The notes beneath the pieces are model-generated. The model was not told the origin of the DNA. It was given only the letters and a program-made list of their open reading frames with translations, and ran no database searches. Shown in pieces: positions 12,896 through 23,745 of a stretch of 64,000 nucleotides of DNA (positions are counted from its first letter, which is position 1; every line of letters begins with the position of its first letter). Both the position numbers and the translations under genes were made by a program. The DNA is from Nilaparvata lugens. Lineage: Eukaryota; Arthropoda; Insecta; Hemiptera; Delphacidae. The stretch spans positions 16,748,135 through 16,812,134 of the forward strand of contig NC_052505.1 of the NCBI RefSeq assembly GCF_014356525.2, in the 5' to 3' direction.

Positions 12896-15067
12896 ATAGT
12901 TACAAAAATATTCAGTTATACGAGTAGATATCATTCGAAATGGAACTCCCTTTAGTTATTCCTCTCTTATTTCTACCATACACCATATAAATGACAACAA
13001 AAAATGCTGGCAATAAGAATTGAATAATACCGGAGATGGTTTGATCGTTTTCCGGTAGAAAAATCTTGAAGCGACGTATTTTTCACTTGGCAGATTGCAG
13101 TAATCGCGATTAAGCCGACAAAATAATCGCAGGGGAAAAGCAGAGTAATGGAGATGTCCAATTCAATGTGAATAAGTCGGTGAGCTGAAGAAGTTGTGTG
13201 TGGGAGGAATCGGTAGTTTGGTGAACTATTCGCCGCTGGCATACTTGGAATTGTTTTGCATCGGGTGAAATGCGACAGTGAGACCACTGCGCTCCAATAT
13301 CCTTTAGCGGCTCCTTACTGTCACGTCGAGCTCCCTGCCAACCAGCTCAGCATATTTTATGTGTTTTCCAGCGTGAACAGACCCAACTTTTCCCAACGCA
13401 TAGTTGCAAAAGAGATAAACGGGAATGCTCTCTCTCTCTCTCATTCTCTCGCAAATTTGCTCTCAATCTTCGCAACGATTTCCTCCATCGCCTTTCTCAT
13501 CTCAGAGCCAACGAATATTACTGAATGTGTTATTATGGTGATGCTGCCCACATGATGAATTCTGATTTTTTTTTTCATTTCATAACCAACAGAGAAAATG
13601 TGTGCCTTAACAGAACCCATCTCGCATAAAATTCTTGGCCGGTCGCTTGCTTCCTATTACGATCAATACATTGTAAGGCTTTATTCTATCCATTCAGTGT
13701 TCTTATTTTGTGACAATTGATTTTGGAATTCGATCTTACTAAACTGAATGTGCTATCTTCAACCATTAACTCGGAGACAAATCAAATAAAATTTAATCTC
13801 TTTAAAAAATTGTTCACATATAAATGCAAGTTGTTCTTAACATGGAATGTAGATACAGGAATGCAAGATTTCATAAGCAGTTTGCTCATGGTACATTATA
13901 GATTGCAATGCATTCTGATACTGAATTATTTCCAATCATGGAAAATGAGTCTGTTAGAATAAATCAGTTTCATAGAGGATTCAAATAAATATTCTCCACG
14001 ACTTCTTCCTGAGATTGGACATTACTGTAGTTGAATATTTGCAAGAGATATTACATAAGAAGAACTCTCGTGTAAACGTCACAACGCAAAGATGAAGGTG
14101 GGGATTGAATATTAGAAGCTGAAATCCAATAACTGATCCTTGTTGACAACCCCTGGAATTGTGATATTCAATCAAATAGTCTCGACCCTGAAAATACTCG
14201 CGATGAATGAATTTCTGAATGAAGTTAATCATTCACGCTCACCGCTATGCAAATACGACTTCATTCCTTAAAGATCTGCATAGGCGGATCAGAATTAAGA
14301 GAAGTAAAGCATTTGTCAGTCATGATTTATTACTCTCAGTAAAAAGGCAAGTCTGTAATGTTTTTTCTCATATTTCTGTATAGAAAAAACCCTCCATCGG
14401 TCTATTCTGCTGTTTTCATTATTGAAAGAGTTTGCCTTCAGCGCGGAAGATTAATTGTCCCGGTGGTCATTCATTACTTTCTCGTTTTCAATGCTCTATT
14501 ATTCTCTGGCAAACGCCGATAGCTTCCCAATAGAATCACAGCGGGCATCTCAATATACCGTTTCACCTCCAACCTGTGGATTTTTATACCGGCTAGTTTA
14601 CAGAGTGAAACTAATTACTCCCCATATATCATCATTGGCTAGCCTTGTTTCTTTTTTGTAATAATGATTTAGTCTCCGTCTTTCATTTTTTTTCTAGTTC
14701 AGAAAAGTGATTTATGATTTGTGCAAGTTTTGATTATGAAAGTATTCTGGCTGGTGTTAATTCATTCATAGAACACGATTTTCGAGAATCAATTTGAAGG
14801 TTCCTCTCTACATTGTTGAGAGCTCTTTTAGCATTGTTGAAAGCAGTTCAATATGATCGAAAATACTTTGGACCAGGAAATTGCGAGGATAATATCTATT
14901 CTATGCCGCCCTCTAAGCACATAGCATAGCTGTCCCTTCACCCTGCATTCCTCTCGAGGAATAGGTGAAAAACTACAAATATTGTTCCTCGACTGTTGGG
15001 TACGAACAAACGGTTAGGTCTAGCTTTCAGTTAAGGTCGCGTTCGCGTTCGACCTTCATGTAAAGGT

Positions 15068-15255
15068 GCGTACAGAATCACGCTCTGCTCCTCAAACAAG
15101 CGTTACTCGAGCAGATCGCTAGATGATAGCAGGTCAAGCAAGAGCAGAACGCGAAAAGAGCGCGTACAGACTTACGCTCTGCTCCGCAAACAAGCGTTAC
15201 TCGAGCAGATCGCTAGATGTTCGCAGGTCAAGCAAGAGCGGATCGCGAACAGAGC
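15068..15255. repeat. 94-bp tandem repeat, two units, GC-rich
   Basis: GCGTACAGA begins units at 15068 and 15162. Both contain CACGCTCTGCTC-like text, AACAAGCGTTACTCGAGCAG and AGGTCAAGCAAGAGC. The GC content is well above the surroundings. Complementary GCTCTGC/GCAGAGC-like words suggest the unit itself may be a short foldback element that duplicated. Confidence 0.8.
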
Positions 15256-15369
15256 GTGTAACAGAGCTCGAGCTTGGCAAGTTCCTGTCAATAGCAACCA
15301 ACAACACTTTTACTATCATTATCTTTCACTTGTTTTCTTGGTGCTCATATTGTGTTGGAAGTAAATTCT

Positions 15370-16314
15370 CGTAAATGCTATAAGAACACTGTACCATGAT
15401 ACACAAATAATAATCAATACAGGTGATAAACGACTGGACGAAATGGTAGTCAACCAAGGAGTGAGACAAGGGTGTAGTTTATCACCCACTTTATTCAATA
15501 AATATCTTGACCACATTTTCCAAAAATGGGAATGTAGAGTAGTTTTAGGAATAGAACTTGAAAAGAACGTTCACCTGAATGCATTGTTATTTGTTGATGA
15601 TTTCTGGATAGTGCAGGACAATGAAAATGACCTCCAAAGATCAGTCCATATCCTCAATGAAATAGGTCAGAAATATAATTTAAAAATATCAACTAAGAAA
15701 ACAAAAATTATGGCATTCAGAGGCAAATATCCGGTCAGATCGAAAGTTGTTATTAATAATACAGTGTTGGAACAAGTTTCTAATATACATATCTAGGAAT
15801 TGACATTAGTTACAAAGATGAATTAGATATTGTGAAGAAAATAGGAAAGTTCCAAATGATATGTGGAAATATCAGCAGGACTTTGGGTAAAAAAGCTAGA
15901 ACAGATACAATTATGAAATTTTATAAGGTAATGGCCGCTCCAGTCCTCCTCTATGGTAGTGAATCATGGGTTACTACGAAGCCACTTGAAAGTAGAGTGC
16001 AGGCAGCCGAGATGAGATTTCTCCGAAGAACCAAGGGATGTGACAGAAGAGATCATTTCAGGAATGAAGATATTAGGAAAGAATTAAAAATCTGCAGCAT
16101 GAATGAAAGAGTTACGGAGAATCGGCATCAATGGAGGGAGCATGTTCAAAGGATGTCAGCTGAAAGAATACCATTTAAAGTCTATAATTATCAGCCAGTA
16201 AGCAAAAGAGATGTTGGCAGACCACGCAAGCGGTGGCAATAAAAGGATTTTTTATGTTTATTTGAATAATTGGCTAGATGTGAGTCGGAACAGCTTAAAG
16301 CCTAATCCTTGTTT

Positions 16315-16360
<46 letters not shown>
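15370..16360 (+). pseudogene. 5'-truncated RTE-like LINE (reverse transcriptase C-terminal half), frameshifted
   Basis: Begins abruptly inside the reverse transcriptase palm (VNAIRTLYHDTQ, then INTGDKRLDEM). It continues through motif B (NQGVRQGCSLSPTLFN) and an FVDD form of the catalytic motif at 15590-15601. One base is lost near 15785-15790, where the frame shifts from ...VSNI to YLGIDISYKDEL. The second part (15798-16242) runs through LLYGSESW to the usual C-terminus GRPRKRWQ. A short 3' UTR is followed by (GAA)n at 16317-16360. The 12-base word GAAGTAAATTCT occurs at 15358-15369 and again at 16358-16369, a target-site duplication in the host MITE. Non-functional: no endonuclease domain and a broken frame. 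Confidence 0.88.
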
Positions 16361-16364
<4 letters not shown>

Positions 16365-16550
16365 ATTCTGTTATTATGACGAGTCTGTTCGTTAAGCCGC
16401 CATTTTGTGACGTTTCTGTTATACCTTTATTTGGGAGGAGACTGTCCAGCTGGGCCAATGGCAGGCGTTCATGCCCTTCACTAATAGCAGTACTCGCCTG
16501 CAAGTATAAATCCTGCTGCTCTTATATTTAGTTTTAGTTTATCAGAGATT

Positions 16551-16907
16551 CATATTTTATATTTGATATCCATCTTTTTCTAGGTCTTCCTATATATATT
16601 TTCCTATAGGGTGGTAGTTAAGAATTTTCAAGGGAATCCTTTCTGTTGGCATTCTGTTGACATGCTCTCTCCATTGGTTGCGATATGATATAACTTTTTC
16701 ATTCATGTTAAAGGCACCCAGCTCTAGATGGGTGAACTGATGTAATGCAAAAGATGAATAAGCGATTTAAATATTATTTTAATTTTAGATTGATTCAATG
16801 ATTAATGTAATTTTAGATTACTGTACTGTAATAGATAGATATACAATTATACTATTGTGAGTCGTAGCAGGTAAGAGCCTAAACCTTGAATGAAGGAAGA
16901 AGGAAGG
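16551..16907. mobile_element. Second RTE-like LINE fragment with 5' inversion
   Basis: Flanked by exact 14-bp duplications GTTTATCAGAGATT at 16537-16550 and 16908-16921. The first part (about 16567-16706) is antisense. Read on the minus strand it encodes NQWREHVNRMPTERIP and GRPRKRW, the C-terminus of the same RTE-like protein, with an in-frame stop. The second part (about 16740-16907) is in the sense direction and matches the 3' UTR and GAAGGA-like tail of 15370-16360 (GTGAGTCG.A.CAG, AAGCCTAA.CCTTG). An inverted 5' piece joined to a sense 3' piece inside one target-site duplication is the signature of twin priming. Confidence 0.85.
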
Positions 16908-17439
16908 GTTTATCAGAGATTTACAATGGTGTAACAACCGTAACCGGTTTTTCTAACTATCAATATAATCTGTGTTTTTTGACAATTTCTTAGTCTTTTT
17001 ATTTTATATGAATAATTACCTCAATATCAACTTCTCAACTACACAAAAAGTGAATTTCTTTGCTCCAAGGCCCAATTCCTTAATCGAATCTATAGGTTTA
17101 ACCTGTTTATGGTCCATTAGATTCAATTATATGTCTTAGAAACCGGAACACTTATAATAATTATTGAATAAAACTTGTAACGGATGTATGAATAAAGCTG
17201 GTTTCTCACATATCAGTACCAATGAAAGTGATTAATATGTGAAAATATATAATTTCTATGAGTTCTGATTAGACTGTTCCCACCCAGCAAGGTTGAATGA
17301 CTATTTCACCTCACTGATATGTAGGAAGATACAGCGTTAGAGGTATTTTTCCCCAAACATTTTTGTGATCTATTCCTCCGCCATCAAGGATAAATCCGTT
17401 ACTCTTCTAGATTTTCATTGAATTCCATTTGAGAAGTGA

Positions 17440-17900
17440 TATAAATCAAATCAAAATCAAATCAAATCAAATTTATTTGCCATAATATCGAAAATACAAA
17501 TCAAAATAGACAATACAAAGTTTTACACATTAATATAAACAATTTCTATAAGTACATAAAAATAAACTTTGATAATAAAACTTATTATATAGGCGCTGCC
17601 TGCAAAACCTCTAAGGTTTGTGTGCTGGCAGCGAGTATCAATAACAAAATACAACACTAACAAATTTATTGAAGTGAAAAAGAAAAAAAGAAATGAACTT
17701 GGACTTAATTACGTATTTAAAAAAAGTTGTTAAAAGTACTTCATATGTGTATAAAATGAGCTATGTTTATTGATTTGATCCAGTCTGCTTTTTTTTATAT
17801 TAGTTATCATTAGTTTTTTATATAAATCATCAAATTTTCTAATATATGTTAAGCGAAGTTTTTTCAAGTTTTACTGATGTTATCTCACGAAGAAAAACCG
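17440..17900 (-). mobile_element. LINE 3' end and ORF remnant
   Basis: Read on the minus strand, an ORF remnant (about 17760-17870, YIRKFDDLYKKL... HSSFYTHMKYF) leads into a 3' UTR containing a GCTGCCAGCACACAAACC hairpin partner. It ends in GGCAAATAAA and a TTTGATTTGAT microsatellite tail at 17440-17472. This is the typical end of a non-LTR element. It is truncated, with no catalytic domain. Confidence 0.7.
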
Positions 17901-19190
17901 TTTCGATTACCATGCTCAATTTTTAATCTCCTTATGAATGTGGGTGAGCTTCATTGAAAAAAGTGAGTAGTGGAGAGTATGAGTGGAATATGTGAGAGAG
18001 TAACAAGTGTATAGCGGAATCAGTGGGAGTGTGAGAGAATGAGAGAGAGAGAAAATCAGTGAGGGAATGTATTACATCGATCCAGCATAGGGCTGCAGAT
18101 GGCTTATCATTTATTCAAAGCTTTGACCTAGAGGTTGGCGCAAGGCTTATCCGTGAACAGTAGTAGGTTACCAGCTGAAATTGTTTATTCATTTCACATA
18201 GAAATTGTTAGCTTGTTTGGTAGCGTCAAATTGATTCTTGATATTATGACTGAGAGCAATATTCCACTGAACTTTCTATTTTTTATTTCCAGAATACTAG
18301 AGTCATGTTTGGGGAAATTCATTTTTTTTCAATTGAATCTATGATTGATACTGTAATTGCCAAGAATTATTGAATTGATACGTATAATTGACATCAAATG
18401 GAATGGAAATATGATAAACAATTCAGCAGGCTTGTGCATACTAGATTACGCAATGTGTTGCTTTATGATGATGCAAACTAAGCTCTGTGATGATCTCGTG
18501 ATAACATGTTAACATGTAACATGTGTGTGATAACTCATCAAGCTAGACTTCATACATCAGGAACAGTAGTCTTCTAGAATAAGTACGATAAGTAGAGGAA
18601 TGATTCGAATTCGAAAATTCTATTTGAACATCGTTGTAACGTCGAAATGTAACCCCCTACTGGGAACAATTCGTATCTATTTCATTCTAATACTTCCCTA
18701 GTTCCTATCCGATCACTTTATTAGATTTGGAATGATTTATATTGCTCTCAAGCCAGCATTAATTTCATGGTGTTGCATTCTCTCACTTATCGTGTGTCAT
18801 TGCTGTTTTGAAAATGTTGGATTCAGTCCAAGCCCATTAAACATCTCATCGCTATCGGGAACGCAACGGCCCGTGCGAAGGAACAACAGTCGAGGGCAAG
18901 ACTATCGATATGCAAGCATCGAGTATTGTGGGCCATTAGCCAAAGCTCCTCCACTCACATAAATGATTGGAATGGTTATGAGTGGGCTATCAGTCTCTGT
19001 AACCGCAACAGAAGAGAATCCCCCCTCACACCAACCCAACAACAATTCATTCAACACGATTATCAATGCGAAATGAACAATATGAAATATATATTTAAAT
19101 TCAACATTACTGTCATTAAATTCAACTGACTACTCATCTCTCACTTTGTCATTATTTAACAAAAATGTTCTAGCATCCACTTACCATTAC
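17901..19190. other. Non-coding stretch, nothing recognised
   Basis: GA-rich run near 17990-18060 (GAGAGAGAGA). A 76-codon plus frame at 18732-18962 begins with a hydrophobic stretch (PALISWCCILSLIVCHCC) but has no recognisable family and is weak. Confidence 0.45.
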
Positions 19191-19798
19191 GGCTGTGCAA
19201 AGGCTAAAAGAAACTTCCTACTGGTGATATTTTTCGAAGTTTTTTGATTCGTTATCATCAAGCTATCAAAATGAAAAAGTTTTCTCAGGAAAACATTTTT
19301 TCTCCGATCATTAATTTTTGAGATATGAGCGACTAAAGTTCAAATTTTCGGTACAGAACATTTAAAATTCGGTAAGAGATAAATGCATGAGATTTGAAGG
19401 AAAAAATCCTTTATGGTATTGTTGATCTAGTAGAACTAAAATTTTCTTAAAATATCAGTTTTTGAGAAAGTTATTCAAATTACCAAAAATAACTCAACTG
19501 AAAGTTATTTTTGGTAAATTTAATAGCTTCCTCAAAAATTGATATTTTAAGACAATTTTTATTTTACTACATCAATAATACCATGAATAATCTATCCTCT
19601 AAATCTCATGGATTTATCTCTCACTGAGTTTGAAATGTTCTGTCCCAAAAATTAAAACTTTAGGCGCTCATATCTCAAAAAGTAATGATCGGGAAAAAAA
19701 TGTTTACTTGTGAAAACTTTTTCATTTTGATAGCTTGATGATATGAAAAACTTTGAAAATTATCACCAGTAGGAAGTTTATTTTTAGCCTTTGCACAG
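19191..19798. mobile_element. Foldback MITE, about 608 bp, copy 1
   Basis: Arms of almost 300 nt in opposite orientation. The termini are GGCTGTGCAAAGGCTAAAA and TTTTAGCCTTTGCACAG, with matching internal words such as ATCATCAAGCTATCAAAATG / CATTTTGATAGCTTGATGAT. No ORF. A second full copy lies at 50314-50937. Confidence 0.9.
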
Positions 19799-20225
19799 AT
19801 TAACATTGAGTACACATCAATTTTTACTCAATATAAGGATTGTTGCATTGCAATTTGCAAATCACCCTTACTACTTCAAAGTGTTATTCCTAATATGCTA
19901 CCTGCTACCTTGATAGCTTACGTTCTGGTTCGATTAGTACTTTTCTAGAATAACAAGGTGGTTGTTCCCATTTAAGGAATCGATTAAAAACTTTCGTCGT
20001 TGTAATTTATTCGAATTCTTTATTGAAACTACTTCAACTTGATTGACATTCAGTTATTGCTTCTCATTCTAAAAGTTGTAATTCCAGAAACTGATTGAGA
20101 AATCTCGAGATTTTTACGGAAATAGCGGAGTAGACAGTCAATTTGAAAAAGGAATAGTCTTCATCTTTCACCACTTTATCACTTTATCACTTTGTCACTT
20201 TTGGATCTTGACTCTTAAGCCCTGA

Positions 20226-20388
20226 ACACACACATCGATTTTTGTTCGTACGATATTTTGCCGTCTTCATGAATTCTATTAGATTAAACGGAACTTGAAT
20301 AACATAATCTGTTTGAAATCATCTGTTTAATCAAATAGAATTTATAAGGACGGCAAAATATCGTACGAACAAAAATCGATGTGTGTGT
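20226..20388. mobile_element. Palindromic MITE, 163 bp
   Basis: ACACACACATCGATTTTTGT and onward through TTCGTACGATATTTTGCCGTC pairs with GACGGCAAAATATCGTACGA and ACAAAAATCGATGTGTGTGT. The arms are essentially perfect over about 46 nt and extend weakly further inward. No ORF. Confidence 0.85.
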
Positions 20389-20878
20389 AGCTAGCCCAAG
20401 GAGCTCCATAGTAGCTATCAGCAGATGTTCAAATTATAATAAGATCTGATGCATCGATAGTCACCTTTCGATTGTGAGTAACTGAGGTATTTGTCAGAAC
20501 GTTATGGACTTGCTCTTGAGATTCCGAATAAATATTCATAGATTCTCAATATTATTCTTCTGATCGTACACACATACGAACAATACAATACTACCACTTG
20601 AAAACGTGATTATGTAATTTGAGTTGCTGTGATGAAGCTGACTGAATTTTATGTCTTGTCGCAAAAATTTAGAATTACTATTTTATGCGTTTTCAATATT
20701 TTCGATTCGATAAAGAACTGGAAACATTCTCTTTCAGAAAATCATAAGGAATATAATATTTTTTTCATTTCTAAAACAAACGCTAAAGTCTGTAAGTGTA
20801 TATTCCATTTATTCCTCTCTTTGCTCTATTTTGTTTCCTGATAGTAGTACTATCGTGAAGAATCACTTGTACTCTACT
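20389..20878. other. Non-coding stretch, nothing recognised
   Basis: AT-rich. A 70-codon plus frame at 20629-20841 has no motif. Confidence 0.5.
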
Positions 20879-20999
20879 ATTTTCTTTTATCACACGACCG
20901 GTTCCGATGTGTATTCATCCCATTATCAAAAAGATTAAATAAAGTTGGACACTTGATAATGGGTTGAATACCCAAAACCAGTCGTGTCTTCAAAGAAAA
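20879..20999. repeat. Inverted repeat of the CACGACCGG family
   Basis: TTTCTTTTATCACACGACCGG...CCCATTATCAA pairs with TTGATAATGGG...CCAGTCGTGTCTTCAAAGAAAA. A related foldback is at 44768-44954. Confidence 0.75.
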
Positions 21000-21250
21000 T
21001 CAAATCAAATTTATTCTCTTCAACACTTTACGAAATTTATGTATATTGCACAGCACAACAGTAAATACAGTACTACTACAACATAACATAACATTCATAA
21101 GCATAGCGTAATAAAGACTATAGTAACAATAGTAACAATTTGTTGTTCTGTACAAAATACAGAATATGACAGTAATGAGAAATACCCTTACATAGGCTAT
21201 TGCCTGTGAGTAAGGGTGAATCTGGATTGAAATGATTCAGATGAAACTTG
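20999..21250 (-). mobile_element. LINE 3' end with ATTTGATT tail
   Basis: On the minus strand it ends GAGAATAAATTTGATTTGATT, preceded by AT-rich 3' UTR and a small CTTACTCACAGGCAATAGCC / GGCTATTGCCTGTGAGTAAG self-complementary patch near 21190-21225. No ORF remains. Confidence 0.6.
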
Positions 21251-21344
21251 TATGAGAACTTAACAGGTAAGGATAGTAAAGAAATAAAGAGATTTGAAAT
21301 TTAGTTTTCGCCCCACTTGGATGTAATGAGCTGGTTTTCATGCG

Positions 21345-22330
21345 TCATATGGAGGCCGAAAAAGATTGTTTTCTGACCAGGCCGGTAAAAGTTTTACGGC
21401 CCTAGGGCTGTAAAATAACTTTGAAGTCAGCTGATTCTGATTTGATGTGAACGTGTTGGTTTACAAAATGGTTTATGAAACAGAGTTAGTTTATGCTTCT
21501 AGAAATTGAATAAAGTATTTTGCAATAAGATACTATAATTTTATTTGGATGAATGAAATACAAATAAGATAATATTATAAACTATTCAGATTCGATTTTC
21601 ATAGTAAGATAGGATTTCTAACCTCAACTTCCGCAGTCGACGATAACAAGCATTGTTGACATCTTGATTGTCCAAATTTCAATTGCGCTAAAACAGCTGA
21701 TCAAAAAACTTTTCATTTTGAGTTCATTATTCAAGAAACTAAACATTCATAATAATATCATCTTATTGCCATTTGAAAGAATAAACAAGTATAAACTAAA
21801 CATCCAACATTAAAACATAATTGAACATAATATTTTAGGTTATTTAGACAAATTGAAATCTACCCAAACCCAGCTGAAGCCCAAACCTGGTGGATAATTT
21901 TGGAACTACTTGAAACTATTTAAAGCAACATATTTTTTCGGCCATGTTATTCATTATCAAAATTTTGGAACAGAATAGTTTTGGGCCATGCCTGTTGTTC
22001 TTTCCCGATCATAGTTATATGATTTGTAATTGTATCCACTGAAAATTAAAAAAATAAAGATACTTGTACAATTTCCTGATATTCAGATTACCATACCTCA
22101 GATTTGCTAGAGCTATGACCTTTCAGTTTTGTGCCTAATAAACAATTATTCTTATATATATTGTTGTTTTTTGTGTGGCGAAAAATAGCGTTCGCACCGC
22201 GGGCAAAAATGTGTTTCCGGCTCTCAATCTTTTCTAGTCCTCAGCCTACGGCCTCGGACTTGAAAACCGATTTCGAGCCGGAAAAGTCTCATTTTCGGCC
22301 CTAGGTGCGAAATATACTATTATGTTATTG
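21345..22330. repeat. Composite repeat block including a Crypton 5' region copy
   Basis: Starts with GC-rich palindromic text around GGCCGAAAAAG and CGGCCCTAGGGCTG and ends with CTACGGCCTCGG and CGGCCCTAGGTGCG. The segment 21628-21890 aligns with the region upstream of the tyrosine recombinase at 56480-56712 (minus). It shares CCGCAGTCGACGA, CAAGCATTGTTGACAT, AAAACAGCTGAT and CATTAAAACATAAT.TAACA. The segment 21950-22040 recurs at 23655-23745 (AATAGTTTTGG.C, TTTCCC.ATCATA, ATTTGTAATTGTAT). No ORF. Confidence 0.7.
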
Positions 22331-22413
22331 AAAAATAAAATTTACCGGAGCTTGAGAACGTCCACTAGTTAGTAACCTACTTGCTGCATCTAGAATAAGT
22401 TGGGTATAAAACT

Positions 22414-22880
22414 CTATAACCTATAAACTGAGCTAATGATATTTTCGGTTCCATCCCTACCTATTTCGTTTAGCCAAAGATTCACAATTTTTTTGTACAC
22501 TACCAAATATGCTGCATCAAATTCTCTGAGTTTGTTGGGAATATTCCTGAAAAGCATATAAACTATGTAATAAATGTTTGTGGATGAATATGTTTTGTTA
22601 ATTCTGGGTGTTATTATTCCTGAAATTGTAGCTGTTCGGGTGGGAAATGTGTGGGTATTTCTAATGAAAATATCAGTATGGTGCTTATACATATAAATTA
22701 GTGCATTTTTCACAAATAATTGCCTGATATCCAAAACATTGAAGTCTATATACAGGTCATGTGAGTTGGATCTACTTCAATGCTACTCTCAAAACAGCTT
22801 TCTGTGCTACTTCTAAAGGTTCCAAATTAGTTTTGAAATTAGGTTTCAAATAGAAGGGTAGACCTATTACAAAATTACTT
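22414..22880 (-). pseudogene. LINE reverse transcriptase C-terminal remnant
   Basis: The minus-strand frame 22414-22734 encodes MDIRQLFVKNALIYMYKHH... through LFRNIPNKLREF... to LWLNEIGRDGTENI and SSVYRL. It aligns along its length with the C-terminus of the LINE at 28180-28506 (LDVRQLYIKSLLIFI, LYRNIPAYI, MWLFETGRD, YSSYRF). Upstream, 22740-22880 continues in a broken frame (LEPLEVAQKAVLRVALK). 5'-truncated and interrupted by stops near 22740-22770. Confidence 0.8.
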
Positions 22881-22919
22881 GTATATTCAGTTAGTGATTC
22901 TATATGATGAAAATATAAA

Positions 22920-23090
22920 TTTTAAATTTAATAAGAACAATATGAAAGCTTGTAGTACCCTTTATTATTTGAAATATTACAACGACTAGTCTCAACAATA
23001 ACTAAATAAAGGGTATTTCGTCCATATTTTAAATAATAAAGAGTACTACAAGTTTTTATATTTTTCTTATTAATTTTTTAAAAGTGAAGT
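22920..23090. repeat. Inverted repeat containing TAGTACCCTTTATT
   Basis: Left AAGCTTGTAGTACCCTTTATTATTTGAAATATT and right ATTTTAAATAATAAAGAGTACTACAAG form diverged arms. The same arm text occurs at 46290-46410, so this is a dispersed foldback element. Confidence 0.65.
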
Positions 23091-23219
23091 GTTTTTATTT
23101 TAAATTTAATACGCTGGTTCTGTCTTCAACCATTATTCAAAGTTATAAACCCATTATTAGAAGTTTGTGATGCATGTATTTGGTAGAAGTACTATTGTAT
23201 CAAGTGTATATTGTGTCGT

Positions 23220-23580
23220 CAAGTATAGGAGTCAAACATCGGTTGAGCGGTGTGAGGGAGGTAGGAAGAGTTAGAGGGAATTAGCAAGCGATACATCACA
23301 CTCACACGCAGCCGATAGCGTGCTAGCCCACTAATTATTATGGCCGATAAATGGTGAGCCGAGTGCCTAAGTGCCCGGATCGAGAGCTGAAGCTGGTCGT
23401 ATCGACCGAACAAGGTCCCAGGTCTAGGGTTCGCGTCGCAAAGCTAAGCAACCAAAGCAAGCGACGGTTCTCGCCTCTCCACTCTACATTTTCCACCGGC
23501 CACTCACCGCCTTCTCCTGCCCAATCGATGTCACACGTCCGCGGCGGCCGGTCACCCCGGTAGTAGGTAGGCACCAGTTC
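23220..23580. promoter_or_regulatory. GC- and CpG-rich island, possible promoter or first exon
   Basis: About 350 bp with strikingly high GC and many CpG dinucleotides (GGTCGTATCGACCG, GTTCGCGTCGC, GTCCGCGGCGGCCGG) inside AT-rich sequence. On the plus strand, ATGGCCGATAAATG at 23340-23353 is followed directly by a GTGAGC donor-like site. This would give MADK... as a first coding exon after a 5' UTR, but nothing shows it is transcribed. Open frames cross it on both strands (23351-23563 plus, 23338-23760 minus), as expected for GC-rich DNA, and neither resembles a known protein. Confidence 0.35.
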
Positions 23581-23654
23581 CCAGAACGCACACATGTCAA
23601 ACCGGTCACCACGGCAGATGAGGTACGCAAACTTTTCTATTGTGGGGTTCCCTA

Positions 23655-23745
23655 CCAACATCGTCGAAATTTGGGAAAATAATAGTTTTGGCCTAGCCTG
23701 TTGGTCTTTCCCAATCATACTCATATAATTTGTAATTGTATGCAC
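23655..23745. repeat. Short repeat shared with 21950-22040
   Basis: AATAGTTTTGGCCTAGCCTG, then TCTTTCCCAATCATA and ATTTGTAATTGTATGCAC match the earlier block in order and spacing. Part of an unclassified interspersed repeat. Confidence 0.65.

Larger units (their letters stand above)
10056..15067. other. Long non-coding stretch with minor structure only
   Basis: No recognisable gene. Short frames at 12973-13287 (minus) and 13256-13555 (plus) overlap each other and carry no motif. It contains small repeats of TTCAAGAATC near 10815-10870, a short hairpin at 11547-11594 and a CCTAA-like patch at 12778-12895. Confidence 0.45.
15300..17045. mobile_element. MITE interrupted by two LINE insertions
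   Basis: Pieces at about 15300-15369, 16361-16550 and 16908-17045 are collinear with the reverse complement of the copy at 35471-35910. They share ACTTGTTTTCTTGG, AAGCCGCCATTTTGT, CAATGGCAGGCGTTCATGCC, ACAATGGTGTAA.AACCG and TTTTTTGACAATTTCTTAGTC. Between the pieces sit LINE fragments 15370-16360 and 16551-16907. The left terminus is not clearly preserved. Confidence 0.8.

Noticed and set aside
12973..13555. Overlapping minus and plus frames of about 100 codons
   Set aside because: No domains and mutually overlapping. Composition is like the surrounding non-coding DNA.
15359..15370. Reading the LINE ORF further upstream through TGG AAG TAA
   Set aside because: The apparent WK-stop-ILVN continuity is a coincidence. 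GAAGTAAATTCT is the target duplication and the sequence before it belongs to the host MITE.
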